NCBI GenBank assembly: GCA_022711075.1
Contig: JAKLFS010000014.1
Span: 1 to 9,718 of the forward strand
Direction of reading: 5' to 3'
DNA length: 9,718 nucleotides
Origin: Patescibacteria group bacterium
GTDB lineage: Bacteria; Patescibacteriota; Minisyncoccia; UBA6257; JAAZHW01
The notes under the pieces were generated by a model. The model saw only the letters and a list, made by a program, of their open reading frames with translations, was not told the DNA's origin and made no database searches. The position numbers and the translations under genes are program-made. Positions 1 to 5,522 of the stretch are shown here, in pieces (the first letter of the stretch is position 1; every line of letters starts with the position of its first letter).

Positions 1-360
1 TATTTTTCCCGCCTCATCAATGGCTTTCTGAAAATCGCCGGTTAGTCTTTCTAAGGCCGTTAAGAATAAATTACCGAAACTATGACCGGTTAAGCCCCTG
101 CCTTCTTGAAAACGATAATTAAAAAGCTCTGACAGAGTTTTATTGTCAGAATGCGAAAGCGCCACTAAGGCGCGGCGAACATCGCCGGGCGGTAAAATTC
201 CAAAATCTTCCCGCAGCATTCCAGTCGAACCGCCGTCGTCAGCCATTGTTAAAATCGCCGAAAGATTATGGGGAGAATTTTTTAAAGCATTCAAAACAAC
301 GAAGCTGCCGGTGCCGCCCCCGATTACCACCACATTTTTTTTCGCCAAATTTTTTTTCAT
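1..360 (-). CDS. yvcK: YvcK/CofD-like protein, N-terminal part (runs off left edge)
   Basis: The ATG is at 360 and 120 codons are visible before the window ends. The protein opens with a Rossmann-type glycine loop (GGGTGS, residues 14-19) after a beta strand VVVIG, then the family motif DDGGSTG (41-47) and PPGDVRR (57-63), followed by a GHS.GNL segment. These are typical of the YvcK/CofD superfamily: CofD is a 2-phospho-L-lactate transferase of coenzyme F420 synthesis, whereas bacterial YvcK (GlmR) binds UDP-sugars and links carbon metabolism to cell wall synthesis. With no F420 genes in view, the YvcK role is the better guess. A TATAAT box lies 19 bp upstream. The family usually has about 310-330 residues, so roughly a third is visible. 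Confidence 0.88.
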   Translation of the reverse strand, partial: MKKNLAKKNVVVIGGGTGSFVVLNALKNSPHNLSAILTMADDGGSTGMLREDFGILPPGDVRRALVALSHSDNKTLSELFNYRFQEGRGLTGHSFGNLFLTALERLTGDFQKAIDEAGKI

Positions 361-379
361 AAAGCCCGTTGGCACTTTT

Positions 380-385
380 ATTATA
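380..385 (-). promoter_or_regulatory. -10 box for the yvcK-like gene
   Basis: A perfect TATAAT on the minus strand lies 19 bp upstream of the ATG at 360, predicting a leader of about 12 nt. No good -35 is visible; that position falls in the A/T-rich flank of the neighbouring terminator hairpin. Confidence 0.5.
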
Positions 386-401
386 CCACTGCTGCAAAAA
401 C

Positions 402-425
402 AAAAAAACCGCAGAAGCGGTTTTT
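402..425 (-). terminator. Rho-independent terminator after rplS/tRNA-Leu(GAG)
   Basis: On the minus strand an A-tract and ACCGC pair with GCGGT and a T-tract around a TTCT tetraloop, and the T run continues to 402. It closes the rplS-tRNA-Leu transcript just before the yvcK promoter. The A/T-rich flanks would also let it work on the plus strand. Confidence 0.75.
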
Positions 426-455
426 GGAAATAACGCAAAACACCTCGTTTATTTG

Positions 456-537
456 TGCCCAGGGAGGGACTCGAACCCTCAAGGATTGCTCCATACGCCC
501 CTCAAACGTACGCGTATACCAATTCCGCCACCTGGGC
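456..537 (-). tRNA. tRNA-Leu(GAG)
   Basis: Type II tRNA on the minus strand. The acceptor GCCCAGG (531-537) pairs with CCTGGGC (457-463). The anticodon stem TACGT/GCGTA encloses loop TTGAGGG, giving anticodon GAG. A long variable arm is followed by a T arm containing GTTCGAG. The discriminator is A (456), as expected for leucine. The next bases are CAA, so CCA is not encoded. It sits 19 bp after the rplS stop and is probably cotranscribed with it. Confidence 0.93.
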
Positions 538-556
538 GTTTTGCTGGGCGCAAAAA

Positions 557-988
557 TTATTTTTCCTCGGGAGAACTTTCAACCGGCTGTTCTGCTTCCA
601 ATTGTTTTTCTTCCGCTTTCGGCGCCACAACGATATTTTTAAAAACGGAAAGTTTCTTTCTGGTTTTCTTAGCGGAGAGATTACGCAAGAAATAAAGTTT
701 CGCCCGGCGCACCAAAGGCGTCTTCAAGATTTCTATTTTCGCGATTTTAGGAGAATGAATGGGCCAGATTTTTTCTACGCCAACGCCGGAAAGAATCCCA
801 CGCACCGTAACCGTAGCGCTCACCCCCTTGCCGTGTTTTTTAGCAATTACTACGCCTTCAAAGGCCTGCAACCGCTCTCGGTCGCCTTCTTTAATTTTTT
901 CAAAAACGCGAACTTGCATGCCCGGTTTCAATTCGGGCAAATCAGAACGCAATTGCTGTTTATTGAATTCTATAAGCTGTTTAGTCAT
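557..988 (-). CDS. rplS: 50S ribosomal protein L19
   Basis: Structural protein of the large subunit at the 30S/50S interface. The 143 residues include the L19 core: PGMQVRVFEKIKEGDRERLQ, a FEGVVIA strand, the conserved TVRGILSGVGVEKIWPIHSP segment, and a basic VRRAKLYFLR helix ending near residue 112. A tail of about 30 residues rich in E, P and A follows, longer than in typical L19 (about 115 residues). The start at 988 (MTKQLIEFN) is preferred over an in-frame ATG at 1036 because the family starts here and because a promoter (999-1027) lies inside the longer version. tRNA-Leu(GAG) follows 19 bp downstream, then a terminator. The usual partner trmD is over 8 kb away on the same strand. Confidence 0.95.
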   Translation of the reverse strand: MTKQLIEFNKQQLRSDLPELKPGMQVRVFEKIKEGDRERLQAFEGVVIAKKHGKGVSATVTVRGILSGVGVEKIWPIHSPKIAKIEILKTPLVRRAKLYFLRNLSAKKTRKKLSVFKNIVVAPKAEEKQLEAEQPVESSPEEK

Positions 989-998
989 ATTGAATAGT

Positions 999-1027
999 AT
1001 CTTACCTGAAAAAAGATTTTTTAGCAA
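999..1027 (-). promoter_or_regulatory. Promoter of rplS
   Basis: TTGCTA (1022-1027) and TAAGAT (999-1004) are separated by exactly 17 bp. Only 10 bp separate the -10 box from the ATG at 988, predicting a leader of a few nucleotides. It is back-to-back with the plus-strand promoter at 1045-1073. Confidence 0.6.
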
Positions 1028-1044
1028 GAGGAACAAGAACTAAA

Positions 1045-1073
1045 TTGCAATGCCAGCGCCTTTATTCTATACT
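1045..1073 (+). promoter_or_regulatory. Promoter of the phosphohexomutase-rbfA operon
   Basis: TTGCAA (1045-1050), a 17-bp spacer, then TATACT (1068-1073). The ATG at 1080 begins 7 bp after the -10 box, where transcription would normally start, so the mRNA is probably leaderless. This decides between three in-frame ATGs (1050, 1074, 1080). Confidence 0.65.
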
Positions 1074-1079
1074 ATGCAT

Positions 1080-2375
1080 ATGCAAACGGCTGATCCAAAA
1101 ATATTCAAAGCTTACGACATCAGGGGTAAATACCCGAAAGAAATCAACCGAAAGCTTGCCTTTCAATTCGGTTATTTCCTGCCCAAAATCATAAAATTCG
1201 GAAAGAAGCCGCGCAAAATTTTAGTGGCCGCGGATACCCGACCTTCCAGCCTGATTCTCAAATCACAACTAATAAAAGGCCTACTCCGCAATAAAATTTC
1301 AGTGATTGACGCCGACCGTGTCTCAACGCCGATGCTTTATTTGGGCGTGAAACAAACTAAATCCGATTTGGGAATTATGATTACGGCCTCACATTTAGGA
1401 AAAGAGTACAATGGCCTTAAGGTCTGCCGGTCTAACTTGCAAATCATTAGCGGAATTGAGCTGAGAAAATATGCCAAACTTTTTAATCAGCCGATCGTTA
1501 ACGCTCCTATTCTTGGAAAATGCCGAAAAAAAGATTTGTTGAACGATTATATTGATTTTTTATTAAAAAAAGCGAATTTTTCCCTAAAAGAGAAAATTTA
1601 TTGTAAAAAAATAAAAATAGGGATAATTCCGCCAACGACTACGGTAAAACTGGCCTTGGAGAAAATAGCGCGAAAAATTCCTTTGAAAATAAATTCTGCC
1701 AGCGCCCAAAAAAATAAAAATGATTTCGCGATTGGCTTCGATTCAGACGCCGATAGAATATTTTTCTTTAATAACTTGGGTCAGCCAATTTTAGGCGACA
1801 CAATTGCCGCCTTAATCGCTGACTGGCTCTTAAAAAAACATAAAGGCAAAAAAACCATCATCACCGATAAGCGTTCCAGCTATTTGATAACGGAAATTGT
1901 GCAAAAAAATAAAGGAAAAATATTTTATTCACGCGTCGGCCACAGCTTTTTTAAAAAAGAAATGACGAAGCGCCAAGCTATTTTCGGAAACGAAAAAATC
2001 GGACATTACTATTGGCAAGTCTTATTTTATGTTGATGACGGAATTTTTACCCTGCTTCAATTATTGAAATGTTTAGCGTTTAATCAGATGCCATTGACCG
2101 ATTTAACAAAAAGGTACCAAAAATATGCTACTCTACCGGAACAAAACTTCCAAGTAAAAAATCCTAAAGAAAAAATAAAAGCTGTCCGAAAACATTTCCA
2201 AAAGCAGTCCCAACGCACTTCCCTCTCTGATGGCCTCACGATGCAATTCAAAGAATGGCGTTTCAACCTTCGCTTATCGGAAACCGAACCGCTTTTACGC
2301 TTAAACATTGAGGCGATTTCCAAAACCATATTAAAGAAAAAATTCGAAGAAGTTAAAAAAATTATCAAACAATAA
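1080..2375 (+). CDS. Phosphomannomutase/phosphoglucomutase family protein
   Basis: Alpha-D-phosphohexomutase, converting hexose 6-phosphate to hexose 1-phosphate for sugar-nucleotide supply; 431 residues. In order: KAYDIRG near the N-terminus (10-16), active-site loop TASHLGKEYNGLK with phosphoserine candidate S104, metal loop DSDADR (D221, D223, D225), sugar-binding loop GNEKIGH (303-309), and phosphate-binding motif RLSETEPLLR (398-407). Departures from the usual family forms are NP to LG after the serine, DGD to DSD, and GE.SGH to GNEKIGH. Domain 2 looks shortened: only about 35 residues separate its first strand (KIGI) from the metal loop. The start at 1080 is chosen from the promoter spacing. 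The stop overlaps the rbfA start. Mannose versus glucose specificity cannot be told. Confidence 0.88.
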   Translation: MQTADPKIFKAYDIRGKYPKEINRKLAFQFGYFLPKIIKFGKKPRKILVAADTRPSSLILKSQLIKGLLRNKISVIDADRVSTPMLYLGVKQTKSDLGIMITASHLGKEYNGLKVCRSNLQIISGIELRKYAKLFNQPIVNAPILGKCRKKDLLNDYIDFLLKKANFSLKEKIYCKKIKIGIIPPTTTVKLALEKIARKIPLKINSASAQKNKNDFAIGFDSDADRIFFFNNLGQPILGDTIAALIADWLLKKHKGKKTIITDKRSSYLITEIVQKNKGKIFYSRVGHSFFKKEMTKRQAIFGNEKIGHYYWQVLFYVDDGIFTLLQLLKCLAFNQMPLTDLTKRYQKYATLPEQNFQVKNPKEKIKAVRKHFQKQSQRTSLSDGLTMQFKEWRFNLRLSETEPLLRLNIEAISKTILKKKFEEVKKIIKQ

Positions 2376-2719
2376 TGGAATCTTTCCGAATCAAAAAAGT
2401 TAATAAGCTCATACTGGAATTAATGGGTCAAATCCTTCAGACCGAATGCCAGTTTCCAGCCAATTCTCTGGTCACTATTTTAGGGGTTGAAACTTCCAAA
2501 GATCTCTTGTATAGTAAAATAACAATGAGCGTCTTTCCGGCGGAAAAAAGACAGATTGTCCTGAATTATCTCAATAAAAATATCTACGAATTACAACAAT
2601 TCCTAAATAAAAAACTGGATATGCATCCGGTACCGAAAATACGATTTGCCCTGGACACCACTGAAGAAGAAGCGGCAAAAATAGAAAGGCTGCTTAAAAA
2701 ATTAAAAGAAAAGGAGTAA
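2375..2719 (+). CDS. rbfA: Ribosome-binding factor A
   Basis: Small KH-fold protein that binds the 30S subunit during late maturation of 16S rRNA. Its 114 residues match the family: an N-terminal helix (RIKKVNKLILELMGQIL), then the strand segment VTILGVETSKDLLYSKITMSVF, a long helix with VLNYLNKNIYELQQFLNKKL, the strand PKIRFALD, and a charged C-terminal helix EEAAKIERLLKKLKEKE. The ATG overlaps the stop of the phosphohexomutase (TAATG), indicating translational coupling. tRNA-Cys begins only 11 bp after the stop, so the transcript probably carries both. Confidence 0.9.
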   Translation: MESFRIKKVNKLILELMGQILQTECQFPANSLVTILGVETSKDLLYSKITMSVFPAEKRQIVLNYLNKNIYELQQFLNKKLDMHPVPKIRFALDTTEEEAAKIERLLKKLKEKE

Positions 2720-2730
2720 AAATCATTCGG

Positions 2731-2802
2731 GGCCTGGTAGCCAAGTGGTAAGGCAAGGGTCTGCAAAACCCTTACACGTGGGTTCGATTCCCGCCCAGGC
2801 CT
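2731..2802 (+). tRNA. tRNA-Cys(GCA)
   Basis: Acceptor GGCCTGG (2731-2737) pairs with CCAGGCC (2795-2801). D arm GCC/GGC; anticodon stem AGGGT/ACCCT with loop CTGCAAA, giving GCA; T arm GTGGG TTCGATT CCCGC. The discriminator is U, as expected for cysteine. CCA is not encoded (CAG follows). It lies 11 bp after rbfA. Confidence 0.95.
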
Positions 2803-2813
2803 CAGCACTTCTT

Positions 2814-2896
<83 letters not shown>

Positions 2897-2903
2897 CTAA
2901 TAA

Positions 2904-2936
2904 AAAAATCAGCTCGCTTGAGGCGGACTGATTTTT
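2904..2936 (+). terminator. Bidirectional terminator between tRNA-Leu(CAA) and ybaB
   Basis: AAAAATCAG (2904-2912) pairs with CTGATTTTT (2928-2936), and the inner arms TCGC and GCGG pair around TTGAG. T-tracts on both strands suit the convergent transcripts. Confidence 0.8.
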
Positions 2937-2945
2937 ATTTTTCTT

Positions 2946-3194
2946 TTAACCCATTAAGCCGGAAAGTTTCTGAGCGGCCAGCATTTGCACTTTTTTCATT
3001 CCGTCATTTAAACATTCTTTTAAAATTTCCTGCTGCTTTTCTATGGCTAAATCGGGATTAAGATTGATTTCCTCGATTGAAAAATCTCCGCGCAACACAA
3101 TCCGCACGCCCTCTTTTATCACTTCCACCTTCTCCTGCTTAATTGAATCTTGCAGGCTCTTCATTTGGGCTAACTGTTTTATTTTATCAAACAT
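2946..3194 (-). CDS. YbaB/EbfC family nucleoid-associated protein
   Basis: Small DNA-binding protein, known in other bacteria as a homodimer that coats DNA and is often encoded beside dnaX-recR. The 82 residues contain the family pattern: an N-terminal helix (KIKQLAQMKSLQDSIKQ), two strands (KVEVIKEGVRIVLRGDFSIEEINLNPDL), and a C-terminal helix (EILKECLNDGMKKVQMLAAQKLSGLMG). It is shorter than the usual 100-110 residues and stands alone, without dnaX or recR. The ATG at 3194 is chosen over one at 3221 because a TATAAT box sits exactly 6 bp upstream of it, inside the longer reading frame. It converges on tRNA-Leu(CAA) at the shared terminator. Confidence 0.85.
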   Translation of the reverse strand: MFDKIKQLAQMKSLQDSIKQEKVEVIKEGVRIVLRGDFSIEEINLNPDLAIEKQQEILKECLNDGMKKVQMLAAQKLSGLMG

Positions 3195-3200
3195 ATTTAG

Positions 3201-3228
3201 ATTATATCCGGATATATTCAAAATTCAA
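3201..3228 (-). promoter_or_regulatory. Promoter of ybaB (leaderless start)
   Basis: TTGAAT (3223-3228), a 16-bp spacer, and a perfect TATAAT (3201-3206). Six bases then separate it from the ATG at 3194, so the predicted +1 is the start codon. Confidence 0.65.
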
Positions 3229-3257
3229 TAGAAATGTGATAGGATAATGAAAAGTTG

Positions 3258-3331
3258 GCGCGCTTAGCTCAGCTGGTTAGAGCGTCTCGTTTACACCGAG
3301 AAGGTCCGGGGTTCGAGTCCTCGAGCGCGCA
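3258..3331 (+). tRNA. tRNA-Val(TAC)
   Basis: Acceptor GCGCGCT (3258-3264) pairs with AGCGCGC (3324-3330). D arm GCTC/GAGC; anticodon stem TCTCG/CGAGA with loop TTTACAC, giving TAC; T arm CGGGG TTCGAGT CCTCG. Discriminator A; CCC follows, so CCA is not encoded. A possible -10 (GATAAT, 3243-3248) lies upstream. Confidence 0.95.
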
Positions 3332-3375
3332 CCCGCATTGAAAAAATAAGAATTTTACCTTAAAATCTATTTAGG

Positions 3376-3408
3376 CTCCGACTTCGTCAATAACGACGAA
3401 CGTCGGAG
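3376..3408. repeat. Long palindromic hairpin upstream of tRNA-Phe
   Basis: CTCCGACTTCGTC (3376-3388) pairs with GACGAA-C-GTCGGAG (3395-3408): 13 pairs, one bulged C (3401), loop AATAAC. No T-tract follows on either strand, so it is not a classic terminator. A -10-like TACAAT (3412-3417) begins 3 bp after it, so the palindrome covers the upstream part of a possible tRNA-Phe promoter. Function unknown. Confidence 0.6.
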
Positions 3409-3437
3409 TGGTACAATATTAAAATGTAAATAAATAT

Positions 3438-3509
3438 GCTTCGGTAGCTCAGTGGTAGAGCGCATCCCTGAAGAGGATGGCGTCGGGGGTTCGATTCCCT
3501 CCCGAAGCA
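3438..3509 (+). tRNA. tRNA-Phe(GAA)
   Basis: Acceptor GCTTCGG (3438-3444) pairs with CCGAAGC (3502-3508). D arm GCTC/GAGC; anticodon stem CATCC/GGATG with loop CTGAAGA, giving GAA; T arm GGGGG TTCGATT CCCTC. Discriminator A; CCC follows, so CCA is not encoded. It lies 41 bp upstream of the receiver-domain gene. Confidence 0.94.
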
Positions 3510-3538
3510 CCCTAGTAAGCACTTTTAAAAAAATAAAA

Positions 3539-3544
3539 AGGAGG
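3539..3544 (+). promoter_or_regulatory. Strong Shine-Dalgarno fixing a GTG start
   Basis: AGGAGG sits 6 bp before the GTG at 3551. It is the only consensus site of its kind in the window and fixes the start of the receiver-domain gene. The reading frame also extends back into tRNA-Phe without any other plausible start. Confidence 0.8.
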
Positions 3545-3550
3545 AACGCC

Positions 3551-3922
3551 GTGGAGGACAAGAAACTTGTCTTGATTATCGAAGATTATGAAAATCTAGC
3601 CCTGGCTCAAAAAGAATATCTTGAAGATCACAACATTGAAGTCATAGTAGCGTATAGCCTGGACGAAGCAGGAAAAGCTCTAAAAGAATTCGGGCCTTGG
3701 CTTGCCTTGATTATTCTGGATGCTCGCCTTAACTCAGCCAAAATCAATTCTACGCCCCTTATCCAAGAGGCAAGAAAAAACCACTGCGACAAACCGATAA
3801 TTGCCACTTCCGAAGACGACTCCGATCTGGAAATTTTGATCAAAGCCGGCGCTACTCACTCCGCCGAAAAATCACAAGCTGTTCTTATAGCACTCCAAAT
3901 ATTAAAAAACAAGGGAAGTTAA
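3551..3922 (+). CDS. Stand-alone response-regulator receiver domain protein
   Basis: A 123-residue protein that is a CheY-like receiver and nothing else, so it should act through protein contacts and not by binding DNA. Visible signature: strand KKLVLIIED with acidic pair E11-D12, strand ALIILD ending at phosphoacceptor D57, strand PIIATSE with T86/S87 at the conserved hydroxyl position, and K107 in AEKSQ as the conserved lysine. Family members usually have DD in the first pair, K followed by P after the last strand, and M or P after the acceptor region, so this is somewhat divergent but complete. The start is GTG with a consensus AGGAGG. No histidine kinase is in the window. It lies downstream of tRNA-Phe and has its own terminator. 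Confidence 0.85.
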   Translation: MEDKKLVLIIEDYENLALAQKEYLEDHNIEVIVAYSLDEAGKALKEFGPWLALIILDARLNSAKINSTPLIQEARKNHCDKPIIATSEDDSDLEILIKAGATHSAEKSQAVLIALQILKNKGS

Positions 3923-3958
3923 ACCTCCGAGCAGCGGAAGCTCCGAGGTTTTGTTTTC
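3922..3958 (+). terminator. Rho-independent terminator of the receiver gene
   Basis: AACCTC-C-GAGC (starting inside the stop codon) pairs with GCTC-C-GAGGTT: ten pairs with one C-C mismatch and a 7-nt loop AGCGGAA. It is followed by TTTTGTTTT. Confidence 0.8.
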
Positions 3959-3980
3959 TGGATTTATAGAACATTTAGTA

Positions 3981-3986
3981 TATAAT
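3981..3986 (+). promoter_or_regulatory. -10 box of tRNA-Gly
   Basis: Perfect TATAAT 18 bp upstream of the mature tRNA, just after the preceding terminator, predicting a leader of about 12 nt. No good -35 at normal spacing. Confidence 0.5.
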
Positions 3987-4004
3987 GGAATTATTGGCAA
4001 CAAT

Positions 4005-4076
4005 GCGGGAGTAGTTCAGCAGCAGAACGTCTCCTTGCCAAGGAGAAGGTCGCGGGTGCGAATCCCGTCTCCCGCT
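4005..4076 (+). tRNA. tRNA-Gly(GCC) with altered D and T loops
   Basis: Acceptor GCGGGAG (4005-4011) pairs with CTCCCGC (4069-4075). D stem GTTC/GAAC; anticodon stem TCTCC/GGAGA with loop TTGCCAA, giving GCC. Discriminator U, as expected for glycine; CCA not encoded (CAA follows). The D loop is AGCAGCA, where AGTGGTA is usual, and the T loop is TGCGAAT, where TTCGAAT is usual. By position G18 has become A and U55 has become G, while G19 and C56 remain. All stems are intact, so it is not an obvious pseudogene. Confidence 0.92.
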
Positions 4077-4080
4077 CAAC

Positions 4081-4106
4081 TTCATTGAATTAGTAATGAA
4101 TTTTTT
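4081..4106 (+). terminator. Probable terminator after tRNA-Gly
   Basis: TTCATT (4081-4086) pairs with AATGAA (4095-4100) around an 8-nt loop, followed directly by six Ts. The stem is short and AT-rich, so the call is moderate. Confidence 0.5.
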
Positions 4107-4184
4107 GAGCGAGGCTCGCCTTATTGGACGACCCGCTCACATTAGCGCCGCATTGCAAAAATTCGCTAAAATCAAGTGTGGCCA

Positions 4185-5243
4185 ATGACTAAAAGGACAA
4201 TAATATACGTTTTATTGACACTGACTGCCGCAGCAGCCGCTTTTTTATTTTTAAACAAGAAACCGCCGGAAACTAACCCCACAATAAGTCCAAGCCCATC
4301 CCCACAAAATAATGAAGTTGCCGTACTGTTTCTGGGCGATGTGATGCTTTCGCGCGGCGTAGCATATCAAATTTACCAAAATAACGACTTATATTACCCT
4401 TTTTATAACATTCGAGCGCTTCTCCAACAAAATGATTTTGTCTTTGCTAATTTTGAATCTCCGCTAATCCCCGGCCGCCAAATTCACACCGGTGAAATGG
4501 CATTCCGCGTAGATGAAAATCTGGCGCCGGTTTTAAAAGGACTTAATTTCTCCATTCTCTCTCTGGCTAATAATCATATGCTGGATTTCGGTCAAAAGGG
4601 CCTGTCTAATACTTTAAAAATTTTGGATGAAAACAAGATCCAATATATCGGCGCCGGAGAAAACTATCAAGAGGCGCATCAATATAAAATTTTGGAGAAA
4701 AATGACATTAAAATCGCTTTTCTCGCCTATAATGACAACGATGTTATTTTAGCAACCAACGAGGCAACGGAGAACCGACCGGGCACTGCCTTTATGGACT
4801 TGGGGGCGCTTAAAATGGACCTGGCTGAAGCAAAGAAATCAGCGGACTTCGTAATTATCTCAATACACAGTGGAACAGAATACGAAGAAAACCCCAATAA
4901 CCGCCAGATTAAATTTGCTCACGCTGCTATTGATTCCGGCGCTAATTTGGTCATTGGACATCACCCACACGTTGTCCAACCGATTGAAAAATACGAAAAT
5001 GGCTATATTTTTTACAGCTTGGGCAATTGCGTCTTTGATCAGGCCTGGTCCAAGGAAACAACCGAAGGTATCGCAGCTCAGATTGTTTTTACCAAAAATG
5101 AAATAAAAGACATCAAAATTTTGCCGTTGCTAATTGAAAATTACAGCCAGCCTAAAATAATTTCTCAAAATGACAATCAGGAAACCTTTCAAGGAATAAT
5201 CAACCGGCTGAAATTGCCAGTTGACCCTATTTTCTCTTTTTAA
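4185..5243 (+). CDS. CapA/PgsA-family metallophosphatase-like membrane protein
   Basis: A 352-residue protein of the CapA family (bacterial capsule and poly-gamma-glutamate synthesis accessory proteins with a calcineurin-like fold). An N-terminal membrane anchor (residues 5-23) is followed by a Pro/Ser-rich linker (27-43), which puts the catalytic domain outside the cytoplasm. Metal-site motifs: GDVML (51-55), NFESP (89-93), ANNH (128-131), H228 in IHSGTEY (HWG.EY is usual), and GHHPH (258-262). No capB or capC partner is nearby, so poly-gamma-glutamate synthesis is not supported; a general envelope phosphoesterase role is possible. The start is ATG 4185, not GTG 4176, because the signal anchor begins there; no Shine-Dalgarno is evident. 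The 3' end overlaps the convergent methyltransferase gene by 17 bp. Confidence 0.85.
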   Translation: MTKRTIIYVLLTLTAAAAAFLFLNKKPPETNPTISPSPSPQNNEVAVLFLGDVMLSRGVAYQIYQNNDLYYPFYNIRALLQQNDFVFANFESPLIPGRQIHTGEMAFRVDENLAPVLKGLNFSILSLANNHMLDFGQKGLSNTLKILDENKIQYIGAGENYQEAHQYKILEKNDIKIAFLAYNDNDVILATNEATENRPGTAFMDLGALKMDLAEAKKSADFVIISIHSGTEYEENPNNRQIKFAHAAIDSGANLVIGHHPHVVQPIEKYENGYIFYSLGNCVFDQAWSKETTEGIAAQIVFTKNEIKDIKILPLLIENYSQPKIISQNDNQETFQGIINRLKLPVDPIFSF

Positions 5244-5520
5244 ATCCGATAACTTTTCCGCTTTCTATTTTAACACCTTCTTCTTTGAGGCGTTTTATTT
5301 TTTTCTTTGTTCCCCAGAAGTAACCGCCAACGCTAGCATCTGAACGAATGACCCTGTGGCACGGCAGGCCTTTAATATGATGCCGATTCATTATATTCCC
5401 TACTGCCCGGCAAGCTTTTGGGCTACCGGCTTTTTTCGCAACATCTTGATAACTTAAAACTTCCCCTTTGGTAATTTTCGCCACAACTTGATAGACTTTT
5501 TCTTTAAAGCCTTTGCCCAT
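5227..5520 (-). CDS. Single-domain O6-alkylguanine-DNA alkyltransferase (MGMT/Ogt type)
   Basis: A 97-residue protein equal to the C-terminal DNA-binding and active-site domain of methylated-DNA-protein cysteine methyltransferases, which repair O6-alkylguanine by irreversible transfer to their own cysteine. Visible: VYQVVAKITKGEVLSYQDVAKKAG (N-terminal helix and wing), R38 in CRAVGNIM at the arginine-finger position, N45, and the active-site motif PCHRVI with C54, followed by GGYFWG. The cysteine separates it from alkyltransferase-like ATL proteins, which have W there. The N-terminal domain of full-length Ogt is absent. It starts 2 bp after the stop of the upstream deoxyribosyltransferase-like gene and ends (TAG) inside the convergent capA-type gene. 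Confidence 0.87.
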   Translation of the reverse strand: MGKGFKEKVYQVVAKITKGEVLSYQDVAKKAGSPKACRAVGNIMNRHHIKGLPCHRVIRSDASVGGYFWGTKKKIKRLKEEGVKIESGKVIGFKKRK

Positions 5521-5522
5521 TT

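Noticed and set aside
989..1036. Longer L19 start at 1036.
   Set aside because: The extra residues do not match L19 and the promoter for rplS lies inside them.
3367..3561. Minus-strand open frame across tRNA-Phe and the palindrome, and similar frames over tRNA-Cys (2584-2808), tRNA-Ser (7571-7786, plus) and tRNA-Leu(GAG) (about 424-642, plus).
   Set aside because: They read through tRNA genes in antisense and give the usual translated-tRNA strings (such as REGIEPPTPSSSG). No ribosome-binding sites or family resemblance.
4106..4139. Inverted repeat TGAGCG / CGCTCA between tRNA-Gly and the CapA-type gene, as a possible sRNA or second terminator.
   Set aside because: Only six pairs with a 22-bp spacer and no T-tract after it; could be chance.
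4153..4172. TTGCAA and TAAAAT upstream of the CapA-type gene as a promoter.
   Set aside because: They are only 8 bp apart. TAAAAT alone could be a -10 box, but no -35 lies at a proper distance.
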